A stretch of 64,000 nt of DNA from RHKX01 sp963823565 (GTDB taxonomy: Bacteria > Actinomycetota > Thermoleophilia > Solirubrobacterales > 70-9), in contig CAWGLR010000001.1 of the NCBI GenBank assembly GCA_963823565.1, forward strand, positions 992,001 through 1,056,000. The letters are read 5' to 3'. Positions 7,814-17,123 of this stretch are shown here, in pieces. The position numbers were made by a program, and so were the translations under genes. The notes beneath the pieces are model-generated. The model ran no database searches. It saw nothing but the letters and a program-made list of their open reading frames with translations, and was not told where the DNA came from. Within the stretch, counting starts at the first letter, position 1. Every line of letters begins with the position of its first letter.

Positions 7814-9187
7814 ATGCGACGACCCTCCCTCCCACACCCGCGCCTGCGGCGCCCGGCCGCGCCGGTCGGCCCGCCCCCTCCTTCGCTCTGGCCGGTGTGG
7901 GCTCGCGCCGTCGGCATCCTCGTCGCGATCGCGCTGATCGCCGGCATCGGGTTCGGCATCGGCTACCTCGTCTTCGACGACGGCGAGGAGGGTGGCACCG
8001 CGGTCGCCCCGACCCCCGTCCTCATCGAGGGGGCGCCGCAGCCCGACACCGCCGAGGAGATCGGCTTCCCCTCCTTCGCGACCCGCAACACGACCCGGGT
8101 GGGAGGTGCCGACCCGACCGCCGACGCCGCCGGGATCGCCCTCGCCTCCTACCCGACCGAGGGCGGAGTCAGCGGCCCCCAGGCGGTGGTCCTCGCGCCC
8201 GCCGACTCCTGGCAGGAGGCGCTCGCCGCGACCCCGCTCGCGGGCGACCCGATCGCCGCCCCGATCCTCCTCGGCGATCCCGGCGAGGTCCCCGACATCA
8301 CCCAGGGCGCGCTCGACGCCCTTCAGCCGCGCGGCCTCGACGGCGGCGGCGAGAAGGTGATCGCGGTGGGCGACGTCGCGACGCCCGGAGGCGCGAAGGC
8401 GCTCGAGGTCGGCGGCTCGACGCCGGCGGCCGTCGCCGGCGCGGTCGACGCGGAGGTCGCGAAGCTCACCGAGGTCGAGCACCCGGACCACCTGCTTGTC
8501 GTCTCCTCCTCCGACCCCGCTTACGCGATGCCGGCCGGCTTCTGGGCGGCCCGCTCCGGCGACCCGATCCTGTTCGCCGACGGCGACGACGTTCCGGACG
8601 AGACGCTCGAGGTCATCAAGCGCCACCCCGACACGCCGGTCTACGTCCTCGGGCCCGAGTCGGTGATCTCCAAGGAGGCGTTCAAGGAGCTCGCCAAGCA
8701 GGGGGCGAGCGTCACCCGCGTCGGCAAGGAGGACCCGATCGAGAACGCGATCGACTTCGCGCGCTTCGTCGACGGCGACTTCGGCTGGAACATCAACGAC
8801 CCCGGCCACGGCTTCGCGATCGCCAACACCGACCGACCCGAGGACGCCGCAGCGGGCGCCCCGCTCGCCGCCGGCGGCAAGCCCGGCCCGCTGCTGCTGA
8901 CCGACTCCGCCGACATCGTCCCGCCGGCGCTGACCAGCTTCCTCGTCGACACCCAGCCCGGCTTCGTCGACGACCCGACGCGCGCCGTCTACAACCACGT
9001 CTGGATCCTCGGTGGCGAGGACGCGATCTCGGTCGGCTTCCAGTCGCAGGTCGACGAGCTGACCAAGCTCGCGCCGGTCACCGGCTCGACCGCGGTCCCC
9101 GACTTCGGCTCCTCGGCGGAAGGCGGCGGCGAGAGCGCGGGCTCCGGTGGCGACTCCGGCGGGAGTGGCGGCAAGGACGCCAAGTAG
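7814..9187 (+). CDS. Membrane-anchored cell-wall-binding repeat 2 (CWB2) protein
   Basis: A 457-residue protein with a Pro/Arg-rich cytoplasmic start, one transmembrane helix (about residues 30-52) and a large outside part. The outside part carries repeats of the CWB2 pattern: TRVGGADPTADAAGIA, then an AVVLAPADSWQEALAATPLA block, then APILLGDPG. The pattern recurs twice more, ending with VWILGGEDAISVGFQSQV. CWB2 domains bind secondary wall polymers in Gram-positive bacteria. The C-terminus is a Gly/Ser-rich tail. The ATG at 7814 is chosen because it puts the membrane helix close to the start. The function beyond wall attachment is unknown. Confidence 0.82.
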   Translation: MRRPSLPHPRLRRPAAPVGPPPPSLWPVWARAVGILVAIALIAGIGFGIGYLVFDDGEEGGTAVAPTPVLIEGAPQPDTAEEIGFPSFATRNTTRVGGADPTADAAGIALASYPTEGGVSGPQAVVLAPADSWQEALAATPLAGDPIAAPILLGDPGEVPDITQGALDALQPRGLDGGGEKVIAVGDVATPGGAKALEVGGSTPAAVAGAVDAEVAKLTEVEHPDHLLVVSSSDPAYAMPAGFWAARSGDPILFADGDDVPDETLEVIKRHPDTPVYVLGPESVISKEAFKELAKQGASVTRVGKEDPIENAIDFARFVDGDFGWNINDPGHGFAIANTDRPEDAAAGAPLAAGGKPGPLLLTDSADIVPPALTSFLVDTQPGFVDDPTRAVYNHVWILGGEDAISVGFQSQVDELTKLAPVTGSTAVPDFGSSAEGGGESAGSGGDSGGSGGKDAK

Positions 9188-9221
9188 TCTCCGCCGCGAT
9201 GGGTCCCAGGAGCTCGAGCCG

Positions 9222-9476
9222 ATGAGCGAAGCCGAGCGCTCCGACCGCCTGCGGCCGGACCATCGCCCGACCGTCGAGGACATCCGCGCGCTCGCCGGTC
9301 CCTCCACCCCTCACTTCGCGCTCCAGATCCGCAACCGGATCGCGGCGCTGATCGAGCGGCTGCCAGAGGGCGACCCGGCGCGCGCCGAGGGCGAGCGGCA
9401 GATCGAGCGGCTGAACGAGCTCGCGCGGTTCACAGGTGACCCGCGCGGCCCCGGCCCCTCCCGCACGAGGACCTAG
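9222..9476 (+). CDS. Small conserved-looking hypothetical protein
   Basis: 84 residues, charged and without a membrane segment. It has a central stretch predicted helical (HFALQIRNRIAALIERLP) and a C-terminal helix rich in Glu and Arg. The ATG at 9222 has GGAG about 10 bases upstream. It sits 34 bases after the CWB2 gene and one base before the methyltransferase start, so it is probably part of that operon. I do not recognise the family. Confidence 0.65.
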   Translation: MSEAERSDRLRPDHRPTVEDIRALAGPSTPHFALQIRNRIAALIERLPEGDPARAEGERQIERLNELARFTGDPRGPGPSRTRT

Positions 9477-9477
9477 C

Positions 9478-10266
9478 GTGGCCGAGGGGGCCGCCACCCG
9501 AACTCCCGAGGATGCCCGCGAGCGGGCGCTCTCCCTCCTGCGGCCCGACCTGCGCAAGCGGGCGGAGCTGACCGCCGAGGGCTACTTCGACCTGCTCGGC
9601 GGCGAGGAGCCGGAGAGCACGGGGGCGACGCAGGACCTGATGCGGACCCGAGCCGTCCCCTTCGTCTACGAGCGCTGGTGGCGGCCGGCGCTGGGACGCG
9701 CCTTCAAGGGCTTCACCGGGCCCGGCATGGACGAGGAGATGCGGATCGCCCGCCTGCTTCTCGGGCTGTCCGCCGGCAAGACGGTTCTCGACGTCGCCTG
9801 CGGGCCGGGCAACTTCACGCGATCGTTCGGGCGCACGATCGGCGAGGAGGGCCTCGCCGTCGGGATCGACGCCTCGCCGACGATGCTCGCGCGCGGCGCC
9901 CGGGACCTCGTGCGCGACCGCGCGCGCAACGTGGTGCTGATGCGCGGCGACGCGGCCGCGCTGCCGTTCCGCAACGAGACCTTCGACGCGGCCTGCTGCT
10001 TCGCGGCGCTCCACCTCTTCGCCGAGCCGCACGCCGCCCTCGCCGACATGACCCGGGTGCTCGCACCGGGCGGGCGGATCGCGATCATGACCTCGGTCCG
10101 GCGCCAGGTCACCTTGCCGCCGCTGAAGCCGCTGATCGAGCGCGCCAGCGGGATGCAGGTCTTCGAGCACGAGGAGATCGTCGCCCGCCTGCACGAGCTC
10201 GGCTTCGCCGACGTTCACCAGCGCGTCTCCGGGCTCGTCCAGTTCGTCGGCGGGCGGCTCGCGTGA
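9478..10266 (+). CDS. SAM-dependent class I methyltransferase
   Basis: 262 residues. Motif I is VLDVACGPGNFTRSF, followed by GIDASPTML (motif II acidic end) and DAACCFAALHLF (motif IV/post-I), giving a Methyltransf_11/UbiE-like Rossmann enzyme. The N-terminal 60 residues contain a LLRPDLRKRAEL helix and a segment before the fold. The substrate is unknown; relatives act on quinones, lipids or small phenolics. The GTG at 9478 is preceded by GAGG and starts one base after the previous stop. The stop overlaps the next gene by 4 bases (GTGA), so it is co-translated with the metallo-hydrolase. Confidence 0.85.
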   Translation: MAEGAATRTPEDARERALSLLRPDLRKRAELTAEGYFDLLGGEEPESTGATQDLMRTRAVPFVYERWWRPALGRAFKGFTGPGMDEEMRIARLLLGLSAGKTVLDVACGPGNFTRSFGRTIGEEGLAVGIDASPTMLARGARDLVRDRARNVVLMRGDAAALPFRNETFDAACCFAALHLFAEPHAALADMTRVLAPGGRIAIMTSVRRQVTLPPLKPLIERASGMQVFEHEEIVARLHELGFADVHQRVSGLVQFVGGRLA

Positions 10267-10925
10267 AGGAGGTCGCGCCAGGCGTCGAGCAGCTCCGCTG
10301 CGTGGTGCCCAACGCGATCAACACCTACCTCGTCGGCGACGTCCTGATCGACGCCGCGACCAGGTTCTCCTCGCGCCGGATCATGCGCCAGATCGTCGAC
10401 CGGCCGCTCTCGCTGCTCGCTCTCACCCATGTCCATCCCGACCATCAGGGCGCCGCGCACGCGATCTGCGAGGCGCGCGGCATCCCGCTCGCCTGCCACG
10501 CCGGCGGCGTCGTCGCGATGGAGGGAGACCCCGACGCCCAGCCGCAAGGGCGCGACACGGCGATCGGCCGCATCGTCACCAAGATCTGGGCGGGTCCGCC
10601 CCACCCGGTCGCCCGCGTCCTCGCCGAGGGCGACGGGGTCGCCGGCTTCCGCGTCATCCACGCGCCCGGCCACGCCCCCAGCGAGGTGATCTTCTTCCGC
10701 GACTCCGACCGCGTCGCGATCTGCGGCGACGTCGTCAACACGATGAACCTGATCACGACGAGGCCCGGCATCCGGGAGCCGCCCCACGGCTTCTCGCTCG
10801 ACCCGATTCAGAATCGTGAGTCGATCAAGCTCCTAGCGGAACTGGAACCGAGCGTTATCTGCGCCGGGCACGGTCCGCCGAGCAGGGACCTGGCGGGGCT
10901 GAAGAGGCTGGCTGCGAGCTACTGA
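10263..10925 (+). CDS. Metallo-beta-lactamase fold hydrolase
   Basis: 220 residues. HVHPDHQG gives the HxHxDH zinc motif, HAPGH the third histidine, CGD the bridging aspartate and CAGHGPP the last histidine, so a two-metal hydrolase is expected. Relatives include glyoxalase II-like thioesterases and lactonases. The frame opens with VKEVAPGVEQLRC at a GTG that overlaps the methyltransferase stop by 4 bases. A longer reading of this frame upstream would overlap the whole methyltransferase and is rejected. The substrate is unknown; coupling to a methyltransferase suggests a shared small-molecule pathway. Confidence 0.85.
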   Translation: MKEVAPGVEQLRCVVPNAINTYLVGDVLIDAATRFSSRRIMRQIVDRPLSLLALTHVHPDHQGAAHAICEARGIPLACHAGGVVAMEGDPDAQPQGRDTAIGRIVTKIWAGPPHPVARVLAEGDGVAGFRVIHAPGHAPSEVIFFRDSDRVAICGDVVNTMNLITTRPGIREPPHGFSLDPIQNRESIKLLAELEPSVICAGHGPPSRDLAGLKRLAASY

Positions 10926-10953
10926 GCGAGTAGCACGCTCGCTGCGCTCGCTG

Positions 10954-11003
10954 GTAGCGAGTAGCTCTGCAGCGGCTACTTGCTACCCGCTACTTGCTGC
11001 TCG

Positions 11004-11009
<6 letters not shown>
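10954..11009. repeat. Heptamer array and hairpin between convergent genes
   Basis: Five consecutive 7-base units (GCTACTT, GCTACCC, GCTACTT, GCTGCTC, GCTACAA) run from 10975 to 11009, into the last codons of the thiolase gene. The first part pairs with GTAGCGAGTAGC at 10954-10965 to form a 12-bp stem with one G-U pair and a 9-base loop. It probably acts as a shared terminator for the convergent MBL hydrolase and thiolase genes. Confidence 0.75.
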
Positions 11010-12191
<1,182 letters not shown>

Positions 12192-12306
12192 TCCGTCACC
12201 TTTCAGTCGCTGATCAGGGAGCGGAAGATACCCCTCCGGCGCCCCCGGCCGGGAGGACGCGCCTGCCCCCAAGCGCCCGCCGGGCTATGGGAGACTCCGC
12301 CGCCCG

Positions 12307-14388
12307 ATGCGGTCGAACCTCCTAACCCTGCCCGCGAGCCGGCGGCTCAAGTGGGTCTTCCTCGCCGCCTGGCTCGTCGCGATGTTCGCCGTCGGCGCGG
12401 CGAAGCTGCCGGAGAAGTTCGACGACGCGCAGAAGAACGAGTCCTCCTCGTACCTGCCCGCCGACGCCGAGTCGACGAAGGCGCTGGAGGCGTCGAAGGA
12501 GATCCAGGGCGGGGAGCTCGCGCCGATCGTCATCGTCTACCGCCGCGACGCGGGACTGGAGAAGGCGGACTTCGCGCGGATCGAGGGGGACCGCCGGGCG
12601 CTCAACGCCGACCTGCCGCCGCGGACCAGCCCGTACTCGAAGCCGATCCCGTCCAAGGACGGCACGACGGCCCTGCTCGAGGCGGAGGTCACCGCCAACG
12701 GTGAGTCGGAGACGATCACCGACCCGGTCGAGGCGGCGCGCGACCAGGCCGAGAAGACCGCGCAGCCCGGGGTCGAGACGGCCGTCACCGGCGGCGGCGC
12801 GTTCTCGGCCGACGCGATCGACGTCTTCGGGAACATCAACGGCACGCTGCTGCTGGCGACCGCGTCGATCGTCTTCTTCCTGCTGCTGATCGTCTACCGC
12901 AGCCCGATCTTCTGGTTCTTCCCGCTGATCTCCGTCGCCTTCGCCGAGCTCGCCGCGCGCGGCATCGGCTTCGGTCTGACCGAGATCGGCGTCACGGTCA
13001 ACGGCCAGGCGGCCGGCATCCTGCCGGTGCTCGTCTTCGGCGCCGGCACCGACTACGCCCTGCTCCTCGTCGCCCGCTACCGCGAGGAGCTGCGGCGGGA
13101 CGAGGACAAGCACGAGGCGATGCGGGAGGCTCTGCGCCGCGCCGGGCCGGCGATCGTCGCCTCCGGCTCGACGGTGATCGCGGCGCTGCTCTGCCTGATG
13201 CTCGCCGACGTCAAGGGAACGGCGGGACTGGGGCCGATCGGTGCCACCGGGATCGCCGTGGCCATGGTCGCGATGCTGACGATCCTCCCGGCGATCCTGG
13301 TCGTCGCCGGCCGCTGGGCGTTCTGGCCGTTCATCCCCCATGTCGGCGACTCGGCGGCCGACGAGACGCACGGGGCCTGGCGCCGCGTCGGCGAGCGCAT
13401 CGCTCTGCATCCGCGGCGCGTCTGGGTTGGCACGGTCGCGCTGCTCGCGGTGCTCTGCCTCGGCTGGCTCAACTTCGACACCGGGCTGACCCGGGGCAAC
13501 TCGTTCCGCGACGACGTCGAGTCGGTGCAGGGCCAGGAGCTGCTGTCGGAGGCGTTCCCCTCGGGGGCCAGCGCGCCGACCGACATCATCGTGCCGGAGG
13601 CGGGGCGGGCGGATGCCGTGGCGGCGGCGGTACAGGAGCTTCAAGGCGTCGAGGGCCGGGTGAGGAAGGCCGGCGAGGGGTCCTCCGGGGTCCTGCTGCA
13701 GGCGACGCTCGCCGCCGACCCCTACTCGACCGACGCCTACGACGAGATCGACCGGATCCGGGACGCCGCCAAGGAGGCGGGCGGCGACGACGTGCTCGTC
13801 GGCGGCCCGACGGCGATCGAGAAGGACCTCCGCGTCGCCGCCGCGCGCGACTCGAAGCTGATCCCGCCGATCGCGCTCGCCGTCGTGCTGCTGATCCTGA
13901 TCGCGCTGCTCCGCGCGGTGACCGCGCCGCTCGTCCTGATCGGCACCGTGATCCTCAGCTTCGGCGCCGCGCTCGGGGTCGGCTTCGTCGTCTTCGACCA
14001 CGTCTTCGACTTCCCCGGGAGCGACCCGTCGCTGCCGCTGTTCGCCTTCATCTTCCTCGTCGCCCTCGGGGTCGACTACAACATCTTCCTGATGGCCAGG
14101 GCGCGTGAGGAGACCCAGCGGCGCAGGCCCCGCGAGGGGATGCTGCGCGGCCTGGCGGTGACCGGCGCCGTCATCACCTCGGCGGGGATCGTCCTCGCGG
14201 GCACCTTCTCGACGCTCGCCGTCCTGCCGCTGATCTTCCTCACCGAGCTCGGCTTCGTCGTCGCCTTCGGCGTCCTCCTCGACACCTTCCTCGTCCGCTC
14301 GATCCTGGTGCCCGCAGTCGCGCTCGACCTCGGGCGGCGGATCTGGTGGCCGTCGCGACTGGCTCGCGGGGAGGACGGCCCGGCGTGA
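12307..14388 (+). CDS. MMPL family RND transporter
   Basis: A 693-residue inner-membrane protein of the MmpL/RND type. There is one N-terminal helix (about 14-33), a periplasmic loop, five or six helices, then a second copy of the same plan. Each half has the proton-relay DY in its core (GAGTDYALLLVARYREE and LGVDYNIFLMARAREE). Actinobacterial MMPL proteins export lipids or hydrophobic compounds using the proton gradient. The length matches short MMPL proteins. The stop overlaps the 3-hydroxyacyl-CoA dehydrogenase start by 4 bases, which suggests a lipid or acyl-CoA-derived cargo. Confidence 0.93.
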   Translation: MRSNLLTLPASRRLKWVFLAAWLVAMFAVGAAKLPEKFDDAQKNESSSYLPADAESTKALEASKEIQGGELAPIVIVYRRDAGLEKADFARIEGDRRALNADLPPRTSPYSKPIPSKDGTTALLEAEVTANGESETITDPVEAARDQAEKTAQPGVETAVTGGGAFSADAIDVFGNINGTLLLATASIVFFLLLIVYRSPIFWFFPLISVAFAELAARGIGFGLTEIGVTVNGQAAGILPVLVFGAGTDYALLLVARYREELRRDEDKHEAMREALRRAGPAIVASGSTVIAALLCLMLADVKGTAGLGPIGATGIAVAMVAMLTILPAILVVAGRWAFWPFIPHVGDSAADETHGAWRRVGERIALHPRRVWVGTVALLAVLCLGWLNFDTGLTRGNSFRDDVESVQGQELLSEAFPSGASAPTDIIVPEAGRADAVAAAVQELQGVEGRVRKAGEGSSGVLLQATLAADPYSTDAYDEIDRIRDAAKEAGGDDVLVGGPTAIEKDLRVAAARDSKLIPPIALAVVLLILIALLRAVTAPLVLIGTVILSFGAALGVGFVVFDHVFDFPGSDPSLPLFAFIFLVALGVDYNIFLMARAREETQRRRPREGMLRGLAVTGAVITSAGIVLAGTFSTLAVLPLIFLTELGFVVAFGVLLDTFLVRSILVPAVALDLGRRIWWPSRLARGEDGPA

Positions 14389-15206
14389 GCGAGCAGGGCT
14401 ACCTGAGCCCCGCCGTGGCCGGCAGCGGCGCGATCGCGATGGGGGTGGCGGCGTCGGCGTCGGCGCTAGGCGAGGTCCGCGTGCTGGCGCGCAGCGACGC
14501 CTCGGCGTGGCGGGCGGAGGAGCAGGCCGACAAGCTCTGCTCGAAGCTCGACGGCGCCGACGCGAAGCGGATCAAGGTGACGACGAGCCCCGCCGACGTC
14601 GCCGGCTGCGACCTCGTGGTCGAGGCGATCGTCGAGGAGCACGACGCGAAGGCCGACCTGCTCGCCTCCCTCGGCGAGGTCTGCCCCGACGCCGACCTCG
14701 CGACGACGACCTCCTCGCTGTCGGTGAGCGAGCTCGGCGAGAGCGCCGGCATCTCCGAGCGCTTCTTCGGCCTCCACGTCTTCAATCCGGTGACGCGGAT
14801 GGAGCTCGTCGAGCTCTGCCTGCCGCCGGCGGTGGGACCCGAGGTGCGGGAGCGGGCCCACGCCTTCTGCGACGCCCTCGGCAAGCACGCGGTCGAGGTC
14901 CCCGACCACGCCGGCTTCGTCGTCAACCGGCTGCTCTTCCCCTACCTCTTCGACGCGGTCCGGCTGATGGACGAGGTCGGGCTGCCCGCGGAGGAGGTAG
15001 ACGCCTGCATGGCGATGGGCACCGGCCAGCCGATGGGCCCGCTGAAGCTCCTCGACTTCATCGGCATCGACGTCGCGGTCGCGATCGGCGAGGGCCTCCA
15101 CGAGGCCAGCGAGCGCGAGTACCACTCGCCGCCGGAGACGCTGCTGCGGATGGCCGCCGAGGGCAAGCTCGGCCGCAAGACGGGCCAGGGCTTCTACGAG
15201 TACTGA
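14385..15206 (+). CDS. 3-hydroxyacyl-CoA dehydrogenase
   Basis: A 273-residue NAD enzyme that oxidises 3-hydroxyacyl-CoA to 3-ketoacyl-CoA. The N-terminal Rossmann glycine motif is slightly unusual (VAGSGAIAMG rather than the usual GAGTMG). EAIVEEHDAK, the FFGLHVFNPV segment with its catalytic histidine, and HAGFVVNRLLFPY follow in the right order. The C-terminal helical domain has MGPLKLLDFIGID and ends KTGQGFYEY, a standard ending. The GTG start overlaps the MMPL stop (GTGA), with GGGGAGG upstream. The length matches single-domain family members. Confidence 0.92.
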   Translation: MSEQGYLSPAVAGSGAIAMGVAASASALGEVRVLARSDASAWRAEEQADKLCSKLDGADAKRIKVTTSPADVAGCDLVVEAIVEEHDAKADLLASLGEVCPDADLATTTSSLSVSELGESAGISERFFGLHVFNPVTRMELVELCLPPAVGPEVRERAHAFCDALGKHAVEVPDHAGFVVNRLLFPYLFDAVRLMDEVGLPAEEVDACMAMGTGQPMGPLKLLDFIGIDVAVAIGEGLHEASEREYHSPPETLLRMAAEGKLGRKTGQGFYEY

Positions 15207-15270
15207 GGCCCGCCGGTCGGCCTAGCGAGGTCAGCGGCCGGCTGATCAAGGACGCCGGGCCGCGCAGCGG

Positions 15271-15301
15271 TCGGCGACGCGGCCCCAGGGCCGCGAGCCG
15301 A
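15271..15301. terminator. Terminator-like hairpin between convergent genes
   Basis: GCGGCCC/GGGCCGC with the loop CA (15279-15294) is flanked by TCGGC/GCCGA, giving a two-part stem without a U-tract. It lies between the convergent hydroxyacyl-CoA dehydrogenase gene and the small minus-strand gene. Confidence 0.45.
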
Positions 15302-15332
15302 CGAGGACGCCGAGCAGCGGCCCGCTGGCCCG

Positions 15333-15563
15333 CTAGGCGCCCTTGCCGGCGAGGTCCCAGACGACGTCGGCCTCGGAGATCCCCTGCCGTCCCGCGAGCT
15401 CGCCGACTTGGTCCCAGGGAAGCTGCGCGTCGGGGAGCTCGTCCCAGCGGGCGAGCTCGAGCGCCTCGAGGGCGCGCGTCAGCGTCGGGCCGTGGCGCTC
15501 CTCGGAGCGGACGAGCGCTTTCAGCACCTCGAGCTGCTTGTCGCTCAACCGGACGTTCCACAT
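15333..15563 (-). CDS. Small hypothetical protein, 76 residues
   Basis: A short acidic/helical soluble protein beginning MWNVRLSDKQLEVLKALV, with a second half (WDQVGELAGRQGISEADVVW) that could form a helix-turn-helix-like pair. AGGAG sits 6 bases before the ATG, a strong sign it is translated. It stands alone between two convergent terminator-like spaces, 83 bases from the CBS-domain gene start. I do not recognise a family and no function is assigned. Confidence 0.65.
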   Translation of the reverse strand: MWNVRLSDKQLEVLKALVRSEERHGPTLTRALEALELARWDELPDAQLPWDQVGELAGRQGISEADVVWDLAGKGA

Positions 15564-15646
15564 GCCGGGCTCCTCTCCTCGATTCCTGACCCGGCCAAGC
15601 TAGGACGGCGGACGGACGGAAATGAGCTCCCTGGAAATGGCGGGGA

Positions 15647-16951
15647 TCAGCCGGGAGCCGGCTCGGCGTCCGGGTGGATCCGCAGCGCGACGATCCGGTT
15701 CTCGCGGACCGACTCGACGCGGATCGTGTGACCGTCGGCGCGGATCGTGTCGCCGCGCTTCGGCAGCCGGCCGAGCTCGCTGAAGACGTAGCCGCCGATC
15801 GAGTTGTAGGCGTCGGTCTCGACCGGTAGCGCGATGCCCGCGTCCTCGACGTCGCCGAGCGAGACGTGGCCGCGTACGTACCAGTCGCCGTCGGCGAGCC
15901 TGCGGACGTGGTCGGCGCGCGGGTCCGTCTCGTCCTCGATCTCGCCGACGACCTCCTCGAGGATGTCCTCGACGGTCGCGATCCCGACCGTGCGCCCGTA
16001 CTCGTCGACGACGACGGCGATCGAGCTGCGCTGCCGCTGCAGCTCGGTCAGCAGGTCGTCGAGCGGCTTCGTCTCGGGGATGATCGGCGCGTCGCGCACC
16101 GCCGGCTCGATCGAGGCGTCGGGGCCGGCGTTCATGAACAGCCGCGCGAGCGAGTTGTTGTGGACGATCCCGCGAACGCGGTCGGGGTTGTCGTCCTCGA
16201 TCACGACGAGCCGCGTGTGGCCGGAGGCGACGCAGCGACGCAGCGCGTCCTCGACGGTGTCGGAGGAGTCGACGGTGACGACCGCCGGGATCGGCGTCAT
16301 CACCTCGCGCGCCTCCTGCTCGTGCAGGTGGAAGACGCCGCCGAGCATCCCCGCCTCGCTCGCCTCGAGGTCGCCGCCCGAGCGGGACTCGGCGATGATC
16401 GCCTTCAGGTCCTCGACGTCGTGGTGCTCCTCGATCTGGCTCGGGTTGACCCCGAACAGGCGGATGATCGCGTTCGAGACGCGGTTGAGGAGGAACCCGA
16501 ACGGCGCGGTCAGGCGGTTGAACCACTCGAGCGGCCGGGCGACCAGCAGCGCCGCGCGCTCGGCGCGGTTGATCGCGACGATCTTCGGCACCTGCTCGCC
16601 GATCGTGATGTGCAGCGCCGTCGCGATGGTGAAGGCGATCAGGAACGCGAGCGCGGTCGTCACGCCGTGCGAGAGGGTGCCCTCGAGCGCCGGCTCGATC
16701 AGGCTCGCGATCGCCGGCTCGCCGAGGAAGCCGATGCCGATCGACGCCATCGTGATCCCGATCTGGCAGGACGACAGGTAGCGGTCGATCCCGTCGAGCT
16801 GCTTCAGCACCAGGCGAGATCCGCGGTGGCCCTCCTCGGCACCGCTCTCGAACCGGGACCGGCGCGAGCGCACGAGCGCGAACTCAGCCGCGACGAACAT
16901 CCCGTTGACGAAGATCAGGACGACCAGCGCGACCAGCGCGAGCGCGGTCAT
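15647..16951 (-). CDS. CNNM/CorC-type membrane protein with CBS pair (hemolysin family)
   Basis: 434 residues. An N-terminal DUF21/CNNM membrane domain spans about residues 1-190 with three or four helices (starting MTALALVALVVLIFVNGMF) and the conserved SCQIGITMASIGIGFLGEP segment. Two CBS motifs follow (about 215-340, including EVMTPIPAVVTVD and VVVDEYGRTVGIATVEDILEE). A C-terminal CorC/HlyC transporter-associated domain comes last (YNSIGGYVFSELGRLPKRGD). The family is linked to Mg2+/Co2+ efflux or homeostasis; the hemolysin name is historical. A 172-base non-coding gap separates it from the divergent decarboxylase gene; no M-box was recognised there. Confidence 0.92.
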   Translation of the reverse strand: MTALALVALVVLIFVNGMFVAAEFALVRSRRSRFESGAEEGHRGSRLVLKQLDGIDRYLSSCQIGITMASIGIGFLGEPAIASLIEPALEGTLSHGVTTALAFLIAFTIATALHITIGEQVPKIVAINRAERAALLVARPLEWFNRLTAPFGFLLNRVSNAIIRLFGVNPSQIEEHHDVEDLKAIIAESRSGGDLEASEAGMLGGVFHLHEQEAREVMTPIPAVVTVDSSDTVEDALRRCVASGHTRLVVIEDDNPDRVRGIVHNNSLARLFMNAGPDASIEPAVRDAPIIPETKPLDDLLTELQRQRSSIAVVVDEYGRTVGIATVEDILEEVVGEIEDETDPRADHVRRLADGDWYVRGHVSLGDVEDAGIALPVETDAYNSIGGYVFSELGRLPKRGDTIRADGHTIRVESVRENRIVALRIHPDAEPAPG

Positions 16952-17109
16952 CGTTCACTCCCCGAGGGCAGCGGTCTCACGCGCGGCATCGGCGCGAGCG
17001 TGGTCCCCGTCCCTGCCGGGCGGGGGCCGGTACTTCGAGGAGGGTCGTCATTCACGGGCGACGAGAGCAGGCTAGCAGCGGCGACGGGCCCGGAACCGCT
17101 CGCGGGTAC

Positions 17110-17115
17110 TACCGT
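17110..17115 (+). promoter_or_regulatory. -10 element for the decarboxylase operon
   Basis: TACCGT lies 8 bases before the GTG at 17124, the spacing expected for a leaderless mRNA. There is no Shine-Dalgarno and no clear -35. Confidence 0.4.
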
Positions 17116-17123
17116 GAGCGTCC

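Noticed and set aside
12322..14001. A 559-codon minus-strand frame inside the MMPL gene
   Set aside because: It reads as Arg/Asp/Gln-rich non-protein sequence; the plus-strand MMPL protein has clear paired transmembrane motifs.
16952..17123. Possible magnesium (M-box) riboswitch before the CorC/HlyC-type gene
   Set aside because: The gap is short and none of the conserved M-box segments could be recognised.
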